A stretch of 64,000 bases of DNA. Origin: Ga0077527 sp964533495 (GTDB lineage Bacteria > Pseudomonadota > Gammaproteobacteria > Burkholderiales > SG8-41). The notes below the pieces were generated by a model that was given only the letters and a program-made list of their open reading frames with translations, was not told where the DNA came from and searched no databases. The DNA lies in contig CAZHJU010000001.1 in the NCBI GenBank assembly GCA_964533495.1, positions 157,672-221,671 on the forward strand, in the 5' to 3' direction. Position 1 is the first letter of the stretch; every line of letters begins with the position of its first letter. This document shows, in pieces, positions 44,231-52,551 of the stretch. A program made the translations under genes and the position numbers.

Positions 44231-45121
44231 CTACCTGCGTACGCCGGTCAGCAAAACCCAGCCGTCGTCGACGGCCGCGCGCCGCATGTCGAAATCGGCC
44301 GCATAGGCTTCGTGCACCTTCTGCCACTGGTCGGCGAGTATGCCCGCCAGCGCAATGCGTCCGCCGGGGCGCGTCAGCCGCGCCAGCAGGGGCGCCAGCA
44401 CGGTCAGCGGATTGGCGAGGATGTTGGCGACGACGATCCGCGCCGGCGCGATGGCCGCCGATTCGGCGGTGGCAAACGCGACATCGACGGCATTGCGCCG
44501 CGCATTGTCGCGCGCCGCCTCGAGCGCCTGGGGATCGATGTCGACGCCGCAGGCGCTGCCGGCGCCGAGTTTCATCGCGGCGATGGCCAGGATGCCGGAA
44601 CCGCAGCCGTAATCGAGCACGTCGACGCCGGCCGTCACGGTTTCGGCCAGCCAGCGCAGGCACAGCCGCGTCGTCGGATGGGCGCCGGTGCCGAAGGCCA
44701 CGCCGGGATCGAGCACGATGTTGATCGCATCCGCATCCGGCGGCTGATGCCAGCCCGGCACCACCCACAGCCGGTCCGTGATCTGCAGCGGCTGGAACTG
44801 GTCCTGGGTCAGGCGCACCCAGTCCTCGTCCTCGACGCGCTCGACACGGAACGGCGTGGCCGCCGCGACGCCGGCTTCGGCCAGCGCCTGCGGCACCGCC
44901 AGCTGCAGTTCGGCCTCCAGCGGAAACAGCGCGCTGACGCGGTTGGTCAGCCAGGCCGAGGCCGGCGCTTCGCCGGGTTCGGCGAAAATCGGGCGCTCGG
45001 CCCCGGTGCCCGCGGCCGCATCCTGCACGTCGACCGCCAGCGCCCCCGCGTCGAGCAGGGCGTCCGACAACGCCTCGACCGAGGCTTCCTCCACATGCAT
45101 GATCGCGCACAGCCAGGCCAT
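44231..45121 (-). CDS. prmA: Ribosomal protein L11 methyltransferase
   Basis: A 296-residue methyltransferase. The N-terminal L11-recognition domain is followed by the SAM site DVLDYGCGSGILAIAAMKLGA near 162-182, with GVAFGTGAHPTTRLCLRWL just before it and VVANILANPL (NxxxNP-like) downstream. It trimethylates ribosomal protein L11 at several lysines and the N terminus. It follows accC on the same strand, part of the conserved accB-accC-prmA run. Confidence 0.96.
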   Translation of the reverse strand: MAWLCAIMHVEEASVEALSDALLDAGALAVDVQDAAAGTGAERPIFAEPGEAPASAWLTNRVSALFPLEAELQLAVPQALAEAGVAAATPFRVERVEDEDWVRLTQDQFQPLQITDRLWVVPGWHQPPDADAINIVLDPGVAFGTGAHPTTRLCLRWLAETVTAGVDVLDYGCGSGILAIAAMKLGAGSACGVDIDPQALEAARDNARRNAVDVAFATAESAAIAPARIVVANILANPLTVLAPLLARLTRPGGRIALAGILADQWQKVHEAYAADFDMRRAAVDDGWVLLTGVRR

Positions 45122-45164
45122 GATGCCGTCCGGGGTGGATGCGCCGGCGCGTCGTCGCCGCGCC

Positions 45165-46520
45165 TTACTCGGCGCGGGTCAGTTTCGCCAGCCGCTCTTC
45201 GAGATAGTGGATGCTGGTGCCGCCGCGGCGGAAGGCGGCATCCCCCATCAGCTCGCGGTGCAGCGGCAGATTGGTCTTGATGCCTTCGATGACCGTTTCC
45301 GACAGCGCGATGTGCATGCGCGCGATCGCCTGCTCGCGGGTATCGCCGTAGGTGATGATTTTTCCGAGCAGCGAGTCGTAGTGCGGCGGCACGAAGTAGC
45401 CGTCGTAGGCGTGGGAGTCGACGCGCACGCCCGGTCCGCCGGGCATGTGCAGCGAGGTGATGCGTCCCGGCGACGGCGTGAACTTGTACGGATCCTCGGC
45501 ATTGACGCGGCATTCGACGGCGTGCCCCCTGAGCACGATGTCCTTCTGCCGCAGCGCCAGTTTCTCGCCCGCGGCGACGCGGATCTGCAGTTGCACCAGG
45601 TCGAAGCCGGTGACGTACTCGGTCACCGGATGCTCGACCTGCAGCCGCGTGTTCATCTCGATGAAATAGAACTCGCCGCCCTCGTAGAGGAACTCGAAGG
45701 TGCCGGCGCCTTCGTAGCCGATCTTGCGGCAGGCCTCGGCGCAACGCTCGCCGATGCGGGTCCGGGCGCGGTCGGTCAGCAGCGGCGCGGGGGCTTCCTC
45801 GATGATCTTCTGGTGGCGGCGCTGCATCGAGCAGTCGCGGTCGCCGAAATAGAACGCGTTGCGGTGCTTGTCGGCCAGCACCTGGATCTCGATGTGCCGC
45901 GGCTTTTCCAGGTACTTTTCCATGTACACCGAGGGATTGCCGAAGGCCGCCTGCGCTTCCGACCGCGTGGTGGCGGCGGCGTTTTTCAGCGCGGCCTCGG
46001 TGTGCACCACGCGCATGCCGCGGCCACCGCCGCCGCCCGCCGCCTTGATGATCACCGGGTAGCCGATCTGGCGCGCGATCTTGACGATTTCCTTGGGATC
46101 TTCGGGCAGCGCGCCGTCCATGCCGGACACCACCGGCACGCCGGCCTTCTTCATCGCGTTCTTGGCGCTGACCTTGTCGCCCATCAGGCGGATGGTCTCC
46201 GCGCGCGGGCCTATGAAGGTAAATCCGCTCTGTTCCACGCGCTCGGCAAAATCGGCGTTCTCGGACAGGAAACCGTAGCCCGGATGGATGGCTTCGGCAT
46301 CGGTCACCTCCGCCGCGGCGATGATCGCCGGCACGTTGAGGTAGCTCGCCGCGGAAGGCGCCGGTCCGATGCACACCGACTCGTCGGCCAGGCGGACGTA
46401 TTTCGCCTCGGCGTCGGCTTCCGAATGCACGACCACGGTCTTGATGCCCATTTCGCGGCAGGCGCGCTGGATGCGCAGGGCGATTTCGCCGCGGTTGGCA
46501 ATGAGGATTTTTTCAAACAT
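45165..46520 (-). CDS. accC: Acetyl-CoA carboxylase, biotin carboxylase subunit
   Basis: A 451-residue ATP-grasp biotin carboxylase. It starts MFEKILIANRGEIALRIQRACREMG and has the glycine-rich ATP loop IIKAAGGGGGRGMRVV near 160-175, DRDCSMQRRHQKIIEEAPAP and EFLYEGGEFYFIEMNTRLQVEHPVTE with catalytic Glu and Arg residues. It carboxylates the biotin on AccB with bicarbonate and ATP, the first step of fatty-acid synthesis. A 91-base gap separates it from accB. Confidence 0.97.
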   Translation of the reverse strand: MFEKILIANRGEIALRIQRACREMGIKTVVVHSEADAEAKYVRLADESVCIGPAPSAASYLNVPAIIAAAEVTDAEAIHPGYGFLSENADFAERVEQSGFTFIGPRAETIRLMGDKVSAKNAMKKAGVPVVSGMDGALPEDPKEIVKIARQIGYPVIIKAAGGGGGRGMRVVHTEAALKNAAATTRSEAQAAFGNPSVYMEKYLEKPRHIEIQVLADKHRNAFYFGDRDCSMQRRHQKIIEEAPAPLLTDRARTRIGERCAEACRKIGYEGAGTFEFLYEGGEFYFIEMNTRLQVEHPVTEYVTGFDLVQLQIRVAAGEKLALRQKDIVLRGHAVECRVNAEDPYKFTPSPGRITSLHMPGGPGVRVDSHAYDGYFVPPHYDSLLGKIITYGDTREQAIARMHIALSETVIEGIKTNLPLHRELMGDAAFRRGGTSIHYLEERLAKLTRAE

Positions 46521-46611
46521 GGGTTGGCGTTTTCAGGTGCGCGGCGCGGGACATGCGCGAAACCATGGCGGCGTTCACCGGCGGCGGGATGGGCGGGGGA
46601 AAACCGGGAAC

Positions 46612-47064
46612 TCAGCCAATCAGGAACAGCGGCTGGCCGTATTCGACCGGCTGGCCGTTTTCGACCAGGACGGCCTTGATCACGCCGTCGCAGTCCGCCT
46701 CGATTTCATTGAGCAGCTTCATCGCCTCGATGATGCACACCGTTTCGCCGGCCTTGACCGCCTGCCCGACCTCGGCAAAGGGCTTGGCGCCCGGCGCCGA
46801 CGAGCGGTAGAAAGTGCCGACCATCGGCGACTTGACGGCATGGCCTTCGGCCGCAGCCGGCGTTTCGACTTCGGCTACGGGCCCCGATTCGGCCACGGGC
46901 GCCGCGGTCACCGGCAGCGCCACGCTCTGCGGGGCCACCGTCTGCGCGCCGGCCGCGCCGAAGCGGCTGATGCGCACCTTTTCCTCGCCCTCGGTGATTT
47001 CCAGCTCGGCAATGCCGGACTGCTGCACCAAGTCGATCAGGGTTTTCAACTTGCGCAAATCCAT
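46612..47064 (-). CDS. accB: Acetyl-CoA carboxylase biotin carboxyl carrier protein
   Basis: A 150-residue BCCP. The N-terminal part (MDLRKLKTLIDLVQQSGIAELEITEGEEKVRISR) is followed by an Ala/Pro/Val linker and a biotinyl domain with the modified lysine in IIEAMKLLNEIEAD, near residue 116. The thumb-containing SPMVGTFYRSSAPGAKPF segment is present. It carries carboxybiotin between AccC and the carboxyltransferase. It follows aroQ by three bases, probably one operon. Confidence 0.97.
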   Translation of the reverse strand: MDLRKLKTLIDLVQQSGIAELEITEGEEKVRISRFGAAGAQTVAPQSVALPVTAAPVAESGPVAEVETPAAAEGHAVKSPMVGTFYRSSAPGAKPFAEVGQAVKAGETVCIIEAMKLLNEIEADCDGVIKAVLVENGQPVEYGQPLFLIG

Positions 47065-47067
47065 GGA

Positions 47068-47523
47068 TCAGGCCTTTTTGTTGATATGGCGCAGCGCGTA
47101 GTCGAGCGCCAGTTCGTAACCGGCCGGCCCGAGGCCGCTGATCACGCCGACGGCAATGTCGGAAAAATAGGATTCCCGGCGGAACGATTCCCGGGCAAAC
47201 ACGTTGGAGAGGTGAATCTCGACAAACGGGATGGCAACCGCGGCCAGGGCATCGCGCAGCGCAACGCTGGTGTGGGTGTAGGCAGCGGGGTTGATCAGGA
47301 TGAACGCCACGCCTTCGCGGCCGGCCTGCTGCACCCGTTCCACCAGTTCGGCCTCGGAATTGCTCTGAAATGCCGCCAGCGTCACCCGCGCCGCCTGCGC
47401 CTTCTCCTGCAGGCCGGACTCGATTTCAGCCAGCGTGGTCGCCCCGTAGATGCCCGGTTCGCGCGTGCCCAGCAGATTGAGGTTCGGCCCGTTCAGCAGC
47501 AGCAGATGTTTCGGACTGGACAT
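47068..47523 (-). CDS. aroQ: 3-dehydroquinate dehydratase, type II
   Basis: A 151-residue type II dehydroquinase. Active-site landmarks are LLLNGPNLNLLGTREPGIYG (Tyr in the lid), FQSNSEAELVERVQQA, FILINPAAYTHTSVALRDAL and FVEIHLSNVFARESFRRESYFS. It makes 3-dehydroshikimate in the shikimate pathway and assembles as a dodecamer. It begins the aroQ-accB-accC-prmA run. A minus-strand TATAAT stands only ten bases before the ATG, which would make the transcript nearly leaderless if it is the real -10. Confidence 0.96.
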   Translation of the reverse strand: MSSPKHLLLLNGPNLNLLGTREPGIYGATTLAEIESGLQEKAQAARVTLAAFQSNSEAELVERVQQAGREGVAFILINPAAYTHTSVALRDALAAVAIPFVEIHLSNVFARESFRRESYFSDIAVGVISGLGPAGYELALDYALRHINKKA

Positions 47524-47869
47524 GATGTTCTGATTATAATGCGGCGTCTGCCACGGCGCCGCGCCCTCCCGGACGTCACGGCCCCGCTCCCGCCAAATAA
47601 CGAAGATATCCGATTTTGCCCTTAATTAACGGGCAATGTCCACGGATTATTGATTGTTGAGCGACGTTTGCAACAATCGGGAAATTTGCTGAATCCCATC
47701 GCACTGCCGTGAGTCTCAGGGAACGGCACGCCCTATATCCAGCGGGATGCCGTACCGATCACTCACAGGGCATTCCCCCAGATAGGCGGTTTTAGGATTA
47801 TTTAAGCGAAAAAGAGAGATAGATGGGTGGATTTACCTGTCCCTCCCGCCGCTTCCATCGGCTATTCGC
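47524..47869. other. 346-base gap between tlpA and aroQ with a structured segment
   Basis: No convincing gene. Bases 47709-47766 can form a long hairpin: GTGAGT pairs with ACTCAC, then GGNACGGCA-type arms pair with TGCCGTNCC, then GCCC/GGG around a TATATCCAGC loop. Near aroQ the minus strand has TATAAT (47538-47533). TGCCC-ttaattaac-GGGCA forms a second small hairpin near 47620. The purpose is unknown: leader, small RNA or terminator-like processing site. Confidence 0.45.
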
Positions 47870-48415
47870 TCAACCCTTGGCCAGCACAGCCTGCAACTGC
47901 GCGCGCAAACGGACTTCAGTCAACTCGCCGACCAGGCTTGATGCGATGGCTCCCGAGCGATCCAGTATCAGCGTATACGGCAGCACGCCGGCCTTGTTGC
48001 CCGCCTTGCGCGACAGCTCCACCGCGTCGATGCCGCCGATGAACAGGGGATAGTTGATACCGAACTCCCGCGCGAAATCACCGACTTTATCGCCCTGATC
48101 GACGGCAATACCTATGAATTGGACGCCGCTGGATGCATATTCCTGCTGGAAACGGACGAAAAGGGGGATTTCCTCGCGGCAGGGCGCGCACCAGGTTGCC
48201 CAGTAGTTGATGATCAGGACCTGGCCGCGAAAACCCTCCAGCGTCCGGGGATGGCCATCCAGCGCCGTCAGCCGGCTTTCAAGAATGGCACGGGCCGCGT
48301 CGGTGGCCGGCCGGGCACCGAGGCTGCCGATGCGCCAGAGATGCGAGGCATAACCCGCCGCGGCCGCCAGGCCGCCGACGCCGGCAAGCAACAATGCCCG
48401 TCGCAGCGGGGTCAC
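47870..48415 (-). CDS. TlpA family disulfide reductase
   Basis: A 181-residue thioredoxin-fold protein starting at GTG 48415, overlapping the dsbD stop as GTGA. An N-terminal signal-anchor (LRRALLLAGVGGLAAAAGY) precedes the TlpA/ResA domain, with the redox motif WATWCAPCREEIP near residues 72-84 and the family's later GGIDAVELSRKAGNKAGVLPYTLILDRSGAI. It probably receives electrons from DsbD and reduces periplasmic disulfides, for example in cytochrome maturation. The order dsbD-tlpA supports this. Confidence 0.92.
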   Translation of the reverse strand: MTPLRRALLLAGVGGLAAAAGYASHLWRIGSLGARPATDAARAILESRLTALDGHPRTLEGFRGQVLIINYWATWCAPCREEIPLFVRFQQEYASSGVQFIGIAVDQGDKVGDFAREFGINYPLFIGGIDAVELSRKAGNKAGVLPYTLILDRSGAIASSLVGELTEVRLRAQLQAVLAKG

Positions 48416-50217
48416 CGGACGCCCAGCGCCTGGTCGAGCACTTCGGCAAAGCGTCCGGCAGCCTGGAATCCGATCACGCGCAATCCCTGGATTTCACGGC
48501 CGGCCGGATCGAAAAACACGATGCCGGGCGGCCCGAACAGCCGGAAGCGCTGCAGCAGCGCACGATGCTCCGGGGTGCCGGCAGTGACGTCCGCCTGTAT
48601 TTTCACCATGCTGGCAAGGCGCGACTGCACCGCGGGATCGGTGAAGGTGTAGCGCTCCATCTCCTTGCAGCTGACGCACCAGTCGGCGTAAAAATCGAGC
48701 ATCACCGTCTTGCCCGCGGCGGCGCCGATCGCCGCATCGAGTTCGGCATTGCTGGACACCCGCTGGAACGCAGGCGTCCCCGCACCGCCGGCGGCGGCGG
48801 CCGCGGTCGCATTGCCGCGCAGGCCGGACAGGGGCTGCAGCACATCGCGCGCGCCGGACAGCGCGCCGATCAGAAAGGCGATTCCCGCGACCAGCGCGAT
48901 GACGCCGATCCCCTTGCTGAAGCGTGTGAATCCGCGCGCATTCGGCGGCAGCGGATCCAGCGCCTGCAGGTGGATTGCAACCAGGATCAGCAGGACCGCC
49001 CAGGCCAGCATCTGCGCCGTCACCGGCACCACCGGCGACACCAGGTAGATGGCCACCGCGATCAGCATCACGCCGAAGAAGCGCTTGACCGTCTCCATCC
49101 ACGGCCCGGTCCTGGGCAGCAGCGCGCCGGCGGAAGCGCCCACCAGCAGCAGCGGCACGCCCATGCCCAGCGCCATCGCAAACAGCGCGACGCCGCCCAG
49201 CACCGCGTCGCCGCTTTGCGAGATATAAAGCAGCGCTCCGGCCAGCGGCGCGGCAACGCAGGGGCCGACGATCAGCGCCGACAGCACGCCCATCGCGAAC
49301 ACGCCCGCGTAATGACCGCCGTGCAGGCTGCCGCTGGCGCCCGCCAGCCTCGACTGCAGCGCCGAAGGCAGCTGAAGCTCGTAGAAGCCGAACATCGACA
49401 GGGCCAGCGCGACAAACACCGCGGCGAATGCGCCGAGCACCCAGGGGTTCTGCAGCGCGGCGGCCAGCATCGCGCCGGACAGTCCGGCGGCAACGCCGGC
49501 CAGCGCATAGGTGATCGCCATGCCGAGGACATAACTGCCGGAGAGCAGCAATCCGTGCGCGCGCGTGACCCTGTGGCCCTGCCCGACGATGATGCCGGAC
49601 AGTATCGGCACCATCGGCAGCACGCAAGGCGTGAACGACAACAGCAGGCCGAAGCCGAAGAAACTGAGTATCAGCAGCCAGGTTTCGCCGTGGAACAGCG
49701 CGGCGACGGCGCCGTCCTCGCCCTGCGCGGCCGTCGCCGCGGATGACGGCGCCCCGAACAGGCTCGACGCCGCGGCGTCGCTACCGGCCGCCGTCGCCGC
49801 GGCGAGCTGCAATTCGGCCTTCTGTTCGACCGGTACATAACACACGCCGACATCCGCGCACCCCTGGGACACGGCGGTGAGCACCGCATGCCGGGCACTG
49901 CCGGCATGGATCGGCAGCCGGATGCGCACCTCGTCCCGATAAACCTGGGTTTCGCCGAAGAACTCGTCCTTGTGCACGAGGCCGGGCGGCCGCTCATCCG
50001 CGCCGGCGCCGACCGCGGCGGGCTCCAGCGAAAAGCGGAACTTGTCGCGGTACAGGTAATAGCCCTTGGCGATCACATAACGCACCTCGATGGCATCGGG
50101 CGCGGCGACACGCGCGCTGAACGCGAAGGCCTTTTCGGGGTCCAGCAGATCCGGCTCGGCCGCCGATGCAATACCGGTGGCGAAGACAAGCAGCAGGAAC
50201 AGCCGGCGCAGGATCAT
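48412..50217 (-). CDS. dsbD: Thiol:disulfide interchange protein DsbD
   Basis: A 601-residue DsbD with all three modules. After a signal peptide, the periplasmic alpha domain has QGCADVGVCYVPVEQ. The transmembrane beta domain has FTPCVLPMVPILSGI and GPCVAAPLAGALL. The C-terminal thioredoxin gamma domain has DFYADWCVSCKEMERYTF. It carries electrons from cytoplasmic thioredoxin to periplasmic partners. It is translationally coupled to cutA upstream (four-base overlap) and tlpA downstream (four-base overlap). Confidence 0.97.
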   Translation of the reverse strand: MILRRLFLLLVFATGIASAAEPDLLDPEKAFAFSARVAAPDAIEVRYVIAKGYYLYRDKFRFSLEPAAVGAGADERPPGLVHKDEFFGETQVYRDEVRIRLPIHAGSARHAVLTAVSQGCADVGVCYVPVEQKAELQLAAATAAGSDAAASSLFGAPSSAATAAQGEDGAVAALFHGETWLLILSFFGFGLLLSFTPCVLPMVPILSGIIVGQGHRVTRAHGLLLSGSYVLGMAITYALAGVAAGLSGAMLAAALQNPWVLGAFAAVFVALALSMFGFYELQLPSALQSRLAGASGSLHGGHYAGVFAMGVLSALIVGPCVAAPLAGALLYISQSGDAVLGGVALFAMALGMGVPLLLVGASAGALLPRTGPWMETVKRFFGVMLIAVAIYLVSPVVPVTAQMLAWAVLLILVAIHLQALDPLPPNARGFTRFSKGIGVIALVAGIAFLIGALSGARDVLQPLSGLRGNATAAAAAGGAGTPAFQRVSSNAELDAAIGAAAGKTVMLDFYADWCVSCKEMERYTFTDPAVQSRLASMVKIQADVTAGTPEHRALLQRFRLFGPPGIVFFDPAGREIQGLRVIGFQAAGRFAEVLDQALGVR

Positions 50218-50582
50218 GTGCGGGAGGAGGACGAGGAGGAGGATATCGGCGGGGACGCGGTTTCGGCGGCCACCCAGTCCAGGTATCCGGGCAGTCCGCG
50301 CTGCACTGGGACCGCGACGATTTCCGGAAGTTCGTAGGGATGCTCCGCGCGAATCGCCGCCTCGAGATCGGCGTAACGCGCGGCCGTCGTCTTGATCATC
50401 AGCGGCACTTCCGCGGCCTCTTCCACCGTGCCCTGCCAGCGGTAGACCGAGACGCAGGGCGGGAGAACGCTGACGCAGGCGGCCAGCCTGCGGTCGACCA
50501 GTGACTGCGCCAGCCGCCGCGCCGCCGTCGCGTCGGGCAGCGTCGAAAATACCAGCAGCGCGGATCCGGCCTCAGCCGTCAT
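50214..50582 (-). CDS. cutA: Divalent-cation tolerance protein CutA
   Basis: A 122-residue CutA1 trimeric ferredoxin-like protein from ATG 50582: LLVFSTLPDATAARRLAQSLVDRRLAACVSVLPPCVSVYRWQGTVEEAAEVPLMIKTT then HPYELPEIVAVPVQRGLPGYLDWV. The His-Pro-Tyr-x-x-Pro and Cys residues are typical. It has been linked to copper tolerance and to DsbD expression in E. coli, where cutA and dsbD also overlap. The C terminus is a run of serines (SSSSSSSRT). It overlaps the next gene start-side by 11 bases. Confidence 0.95.
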   Translation of the reverse strand: MTAEAGSALLVFSTLPDATAARRLAQSLVDRRLAACVSVLPPCVSVYRWQGTVEEAAEVPLMIKTTAARYADLEAAIRAEHPYELPEIVAVPVQRGLPGYLDWVAAETASPPISSSSSSSRT

Positions 50583-51468
50583 GGAGCAGTTCCCGGCCGC
50601 CGGCGGTTGCCGCGGCAATGCCTTCGCGCACGGTCGGATAACGCAGGCGGACCCGCAGTTCCTGCTTGATGCGCGCGTTGGCCAGGCGCCGGGATTCGCT
50701 CATGAAGGAATAGAGGTTTGCCGGAATCCTCGATCGCGCTTCGGCGCGGGTCACCCGCGGCGGCCGCGGCAGGCGGAAGCGGTCGGCCACCAGGTCGAAG
50801 TAGTCGCCCATCTTCTGCGGCGCATCGTCGCTGGCGTTGTAGCTGCGGTTGGCCTGGCCGCGATGCAGCGCGGCCACGATCATCCCGGCAAGATCGTCGG
50901 CGTGCACGTGGTTCACGTACGCGTCGTCCTGCGGCAGCAGCGCGGGCGTGCCGCGTTCGATGCGCGCCACCGGCAGGCGGTCGGCGGCATAGATGCCGGG
51001 CACGCGCAGGATGCTGACGCGCACGCCGCTGCGCGCGCCCCAGTCGCGCAGGCGGCGCTCGGCATCGGCGCGGCGGCGCGCGCGGTCGGTCTGCGGGCGC
51101 AACGGGCTGGTCTCGTCGACCATGGCGCCGCCGCAGTCGCCGTAGACGCCGCTGGTGCTGATGTACACGAAGTGCTGTGGTAGACTGCCGCCCCTCGCGA
51201 TGGCGGCGATGAGATGCGCGGTGCGCGTGTCGCTGCGGCCGGCCGGCGGCGGCGGCGCAAGGTGGATGACGTCATGGGCCAGGCCGGCAAGGCCGTCCAG
51301 CGTGTCCGGCCGGTCGAGGTCGCCGTACATCGGCATCAGGCCGTGGCGGCGCAGCGCGGCAATCCGCTCCAGGCTGTGCGTCAGCGCATGGATGCGGCAG
51401 CGTTTGCGCAGCAGCAGCGCCGTGCGCAAACCGACGTCGCCGCAACCGATGATCAGCAGCCTTTTCAT
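50572..51468 (-). CDS. NAD-dependent epimerase/dehydratase family protein (YeeZ-like)
   Basis: A 298-residue Rossmann-fold protein. It starts KRLLIIGCGDVGLRTALLLRKRCRIHALTHS, with an atypical GCGDVG nucleotide loop as in YeeZ/YbjS-type extended SDRs. Later blocks are HFVYISTSGVYGDCGGAMVDETSPL (Ser and Tyr of the SDR active site) and YVNHVHADDLAGMIVAAL. The substrate is unknown. It runs into cutA by 11 bases, so it heads the cutA-dsbD-tlpA transcript. Confidence 0.85.
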   Translation of the reverse strand: MKRLLIIGCGDVGLRTALLLRKRCRIHALTHSLERIAALRRHGLMPMYGDLDRPDTLDGLAGLAHDVIHLAPPPPAGRSDTRTAHLIAAIARGGSLPQHFVYISTSGVYGDCGGAMVDETSPLRPQTDRARRRADAERRLRDWGARSGVRVSILRVPGIYAADRLPVARIERGTPALLPQDDAYVNHVHADDLAGMIVAALHRGQANRSYNASDDAPQKMGDYFDLVADRFRLPRPPRVTRAEARSRIPANLYSFMSESRRLANARIKQELRVRLRYPTVREGIAAATAGGRELLHDG

Positions 51469-51524
51469 GGTGTCCCCATAGCGTCCTATTCTAGCCCAGC
51501 CACCCTGTCCCGATCCCCCGATCC

Positions 51525-52544
51525 ATGTCCCGGCAAATCACCATCCGCCCCAGCGGCCACGTATTTCACGCGAACGACGGCGAAACCGTGCTCGAGGCCG
51601 CATTGCGCGAGGGCTACATGCTGCCCTACGGCTGCCGCAACGGCGCCTGCGGCTCCTGCAAGGGCAAGGTCGCCGAAGGCGCGGTGGATCACGGCCTGTC
51701 GCAGGAGACCGCCTTGCCGGCCGCGGAACGGGAGCGCGGCATGGCGCTGTTCTGCCAGGCCCGCCCGGCATCGGACCTGGTGATCGAATGCCGCGAAATC
51801 GGCGCGGTCAGGGACATCCCGGTGAAGATCCTGCCCTGCCGCGTGCAGTCGCTGGAAAAACTGGCGCCCGACGTGATGCGCATCCGCCTGCGGCTGCCGG
51901 CATCGGAACGCCTGCAGTTCCTCGCCGGACAGTACATCGACATCCTGCTGAAGGACGGCACGCGCCGCAGCCTGTCGCTGGCCAACCCGCCACACGACGA
52001 CGGCCTGCTCGAACTGCACCTGCGCAATTACGGTGGACCATTCAGCACCCACGTCTTCACGCAGATGAAGGAGAAGGACATCCTGCGGTTCGAAGGCCCG
52101 CTCGGCAGCTTCCATCTGCGCGAGGACAACGACAAGCCGGCGGTGCTGGTCGCCGGCGGAACCGGTTTCGCCCCGATCAAGGCGATCGTCGAACATGCCC
52201 TGCATCACGGGATCAGGCGGCCGCTGCTGCTCTACCGCGGCGTCCGGCATGCCGCCGACCTCTACCTGAACGAACTGCCGGAAGCCTGGCAGCGCGAACA
52301 CGGCATCCGCTACGTTCCGGTGCTGTCAGAGTCGGTCGACGGTGATGGCTGGCAGGGTCGCCGCGGCCTGGTCCATGAAGCGGTGATGGCCGACCTGCCG
52401 GACCTGTCAGGCCACGAGGTTTATGCCTGCGGCGCGCCGGCCATGATCGAGGCGGCGAAACGCGATTTCAGCGCGCGCTGCGGCCTGCCCGAATCCGCGT
52501 TCCACGCCGACGCCTTCACCCCCGCGGCGGCGCCGGGCGGCTGA
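51525..52544 (+). CDS. CDP-6-deoxy-delta-3,4-glucoseen reductase-like oxidoreductase
   Basis: A 339-residue fusion. A plant-type 2Fe-2S ferredoxin is at the N terminus (CRNGACGSCKGKVAEGAV...GMALFCQARPAS, four cysteines). An FAD-binding (RSLSLANPPHDDG) and NAD-binding (VLVAGGTGFAPIKAIVEHAL) reductase module follows. It matches AscD/RfbI-like reductases of 3,6-dideoxyhexose synthesis. No dideoxysugar genes are nearby, and betaproteobacteria commonly carry such a protein alone, so it is probably a general flavin or oxygenase reductase. Confidence 0.85.
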   Translation: MSRQITIRPSGHVFHANDGETVLEAALREGYMLPYGCRNGACGSCKGKVAEGAVDHGLSQETALPAAERERGMALFCQARPASDLVIECREIGAVRDIPVKILPCRVQSLEKLAPDVMRIRLRLPASERLQFLAGQYIDILLKDGTRRSLSLANPPHDDGLLELHLRNYGGPFSTHVFTQMKEKDILRFEGPLGSFHLREDNDKPAVLVAGGTGFAPIKAIVEHALHHGIRRPLLLYRGVRHAADLYLNELPEAWQREHGIRYVPVLSESVDGDGWQGRRGLVHEAVMADLPDLSGHEVYACGAPAMIEAAKRDFSARCGLPESAFHADAFTPAAAPGG

Positions 52545-52551
52545 GCGCCGC

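Noticed and set aside
47700..47800. 6S RNA
   Set aside because: The hairpin is much shorter than 6S RNA and I could not match a central bubble and flanking stems with any confidence. Reported only as a structured segment.
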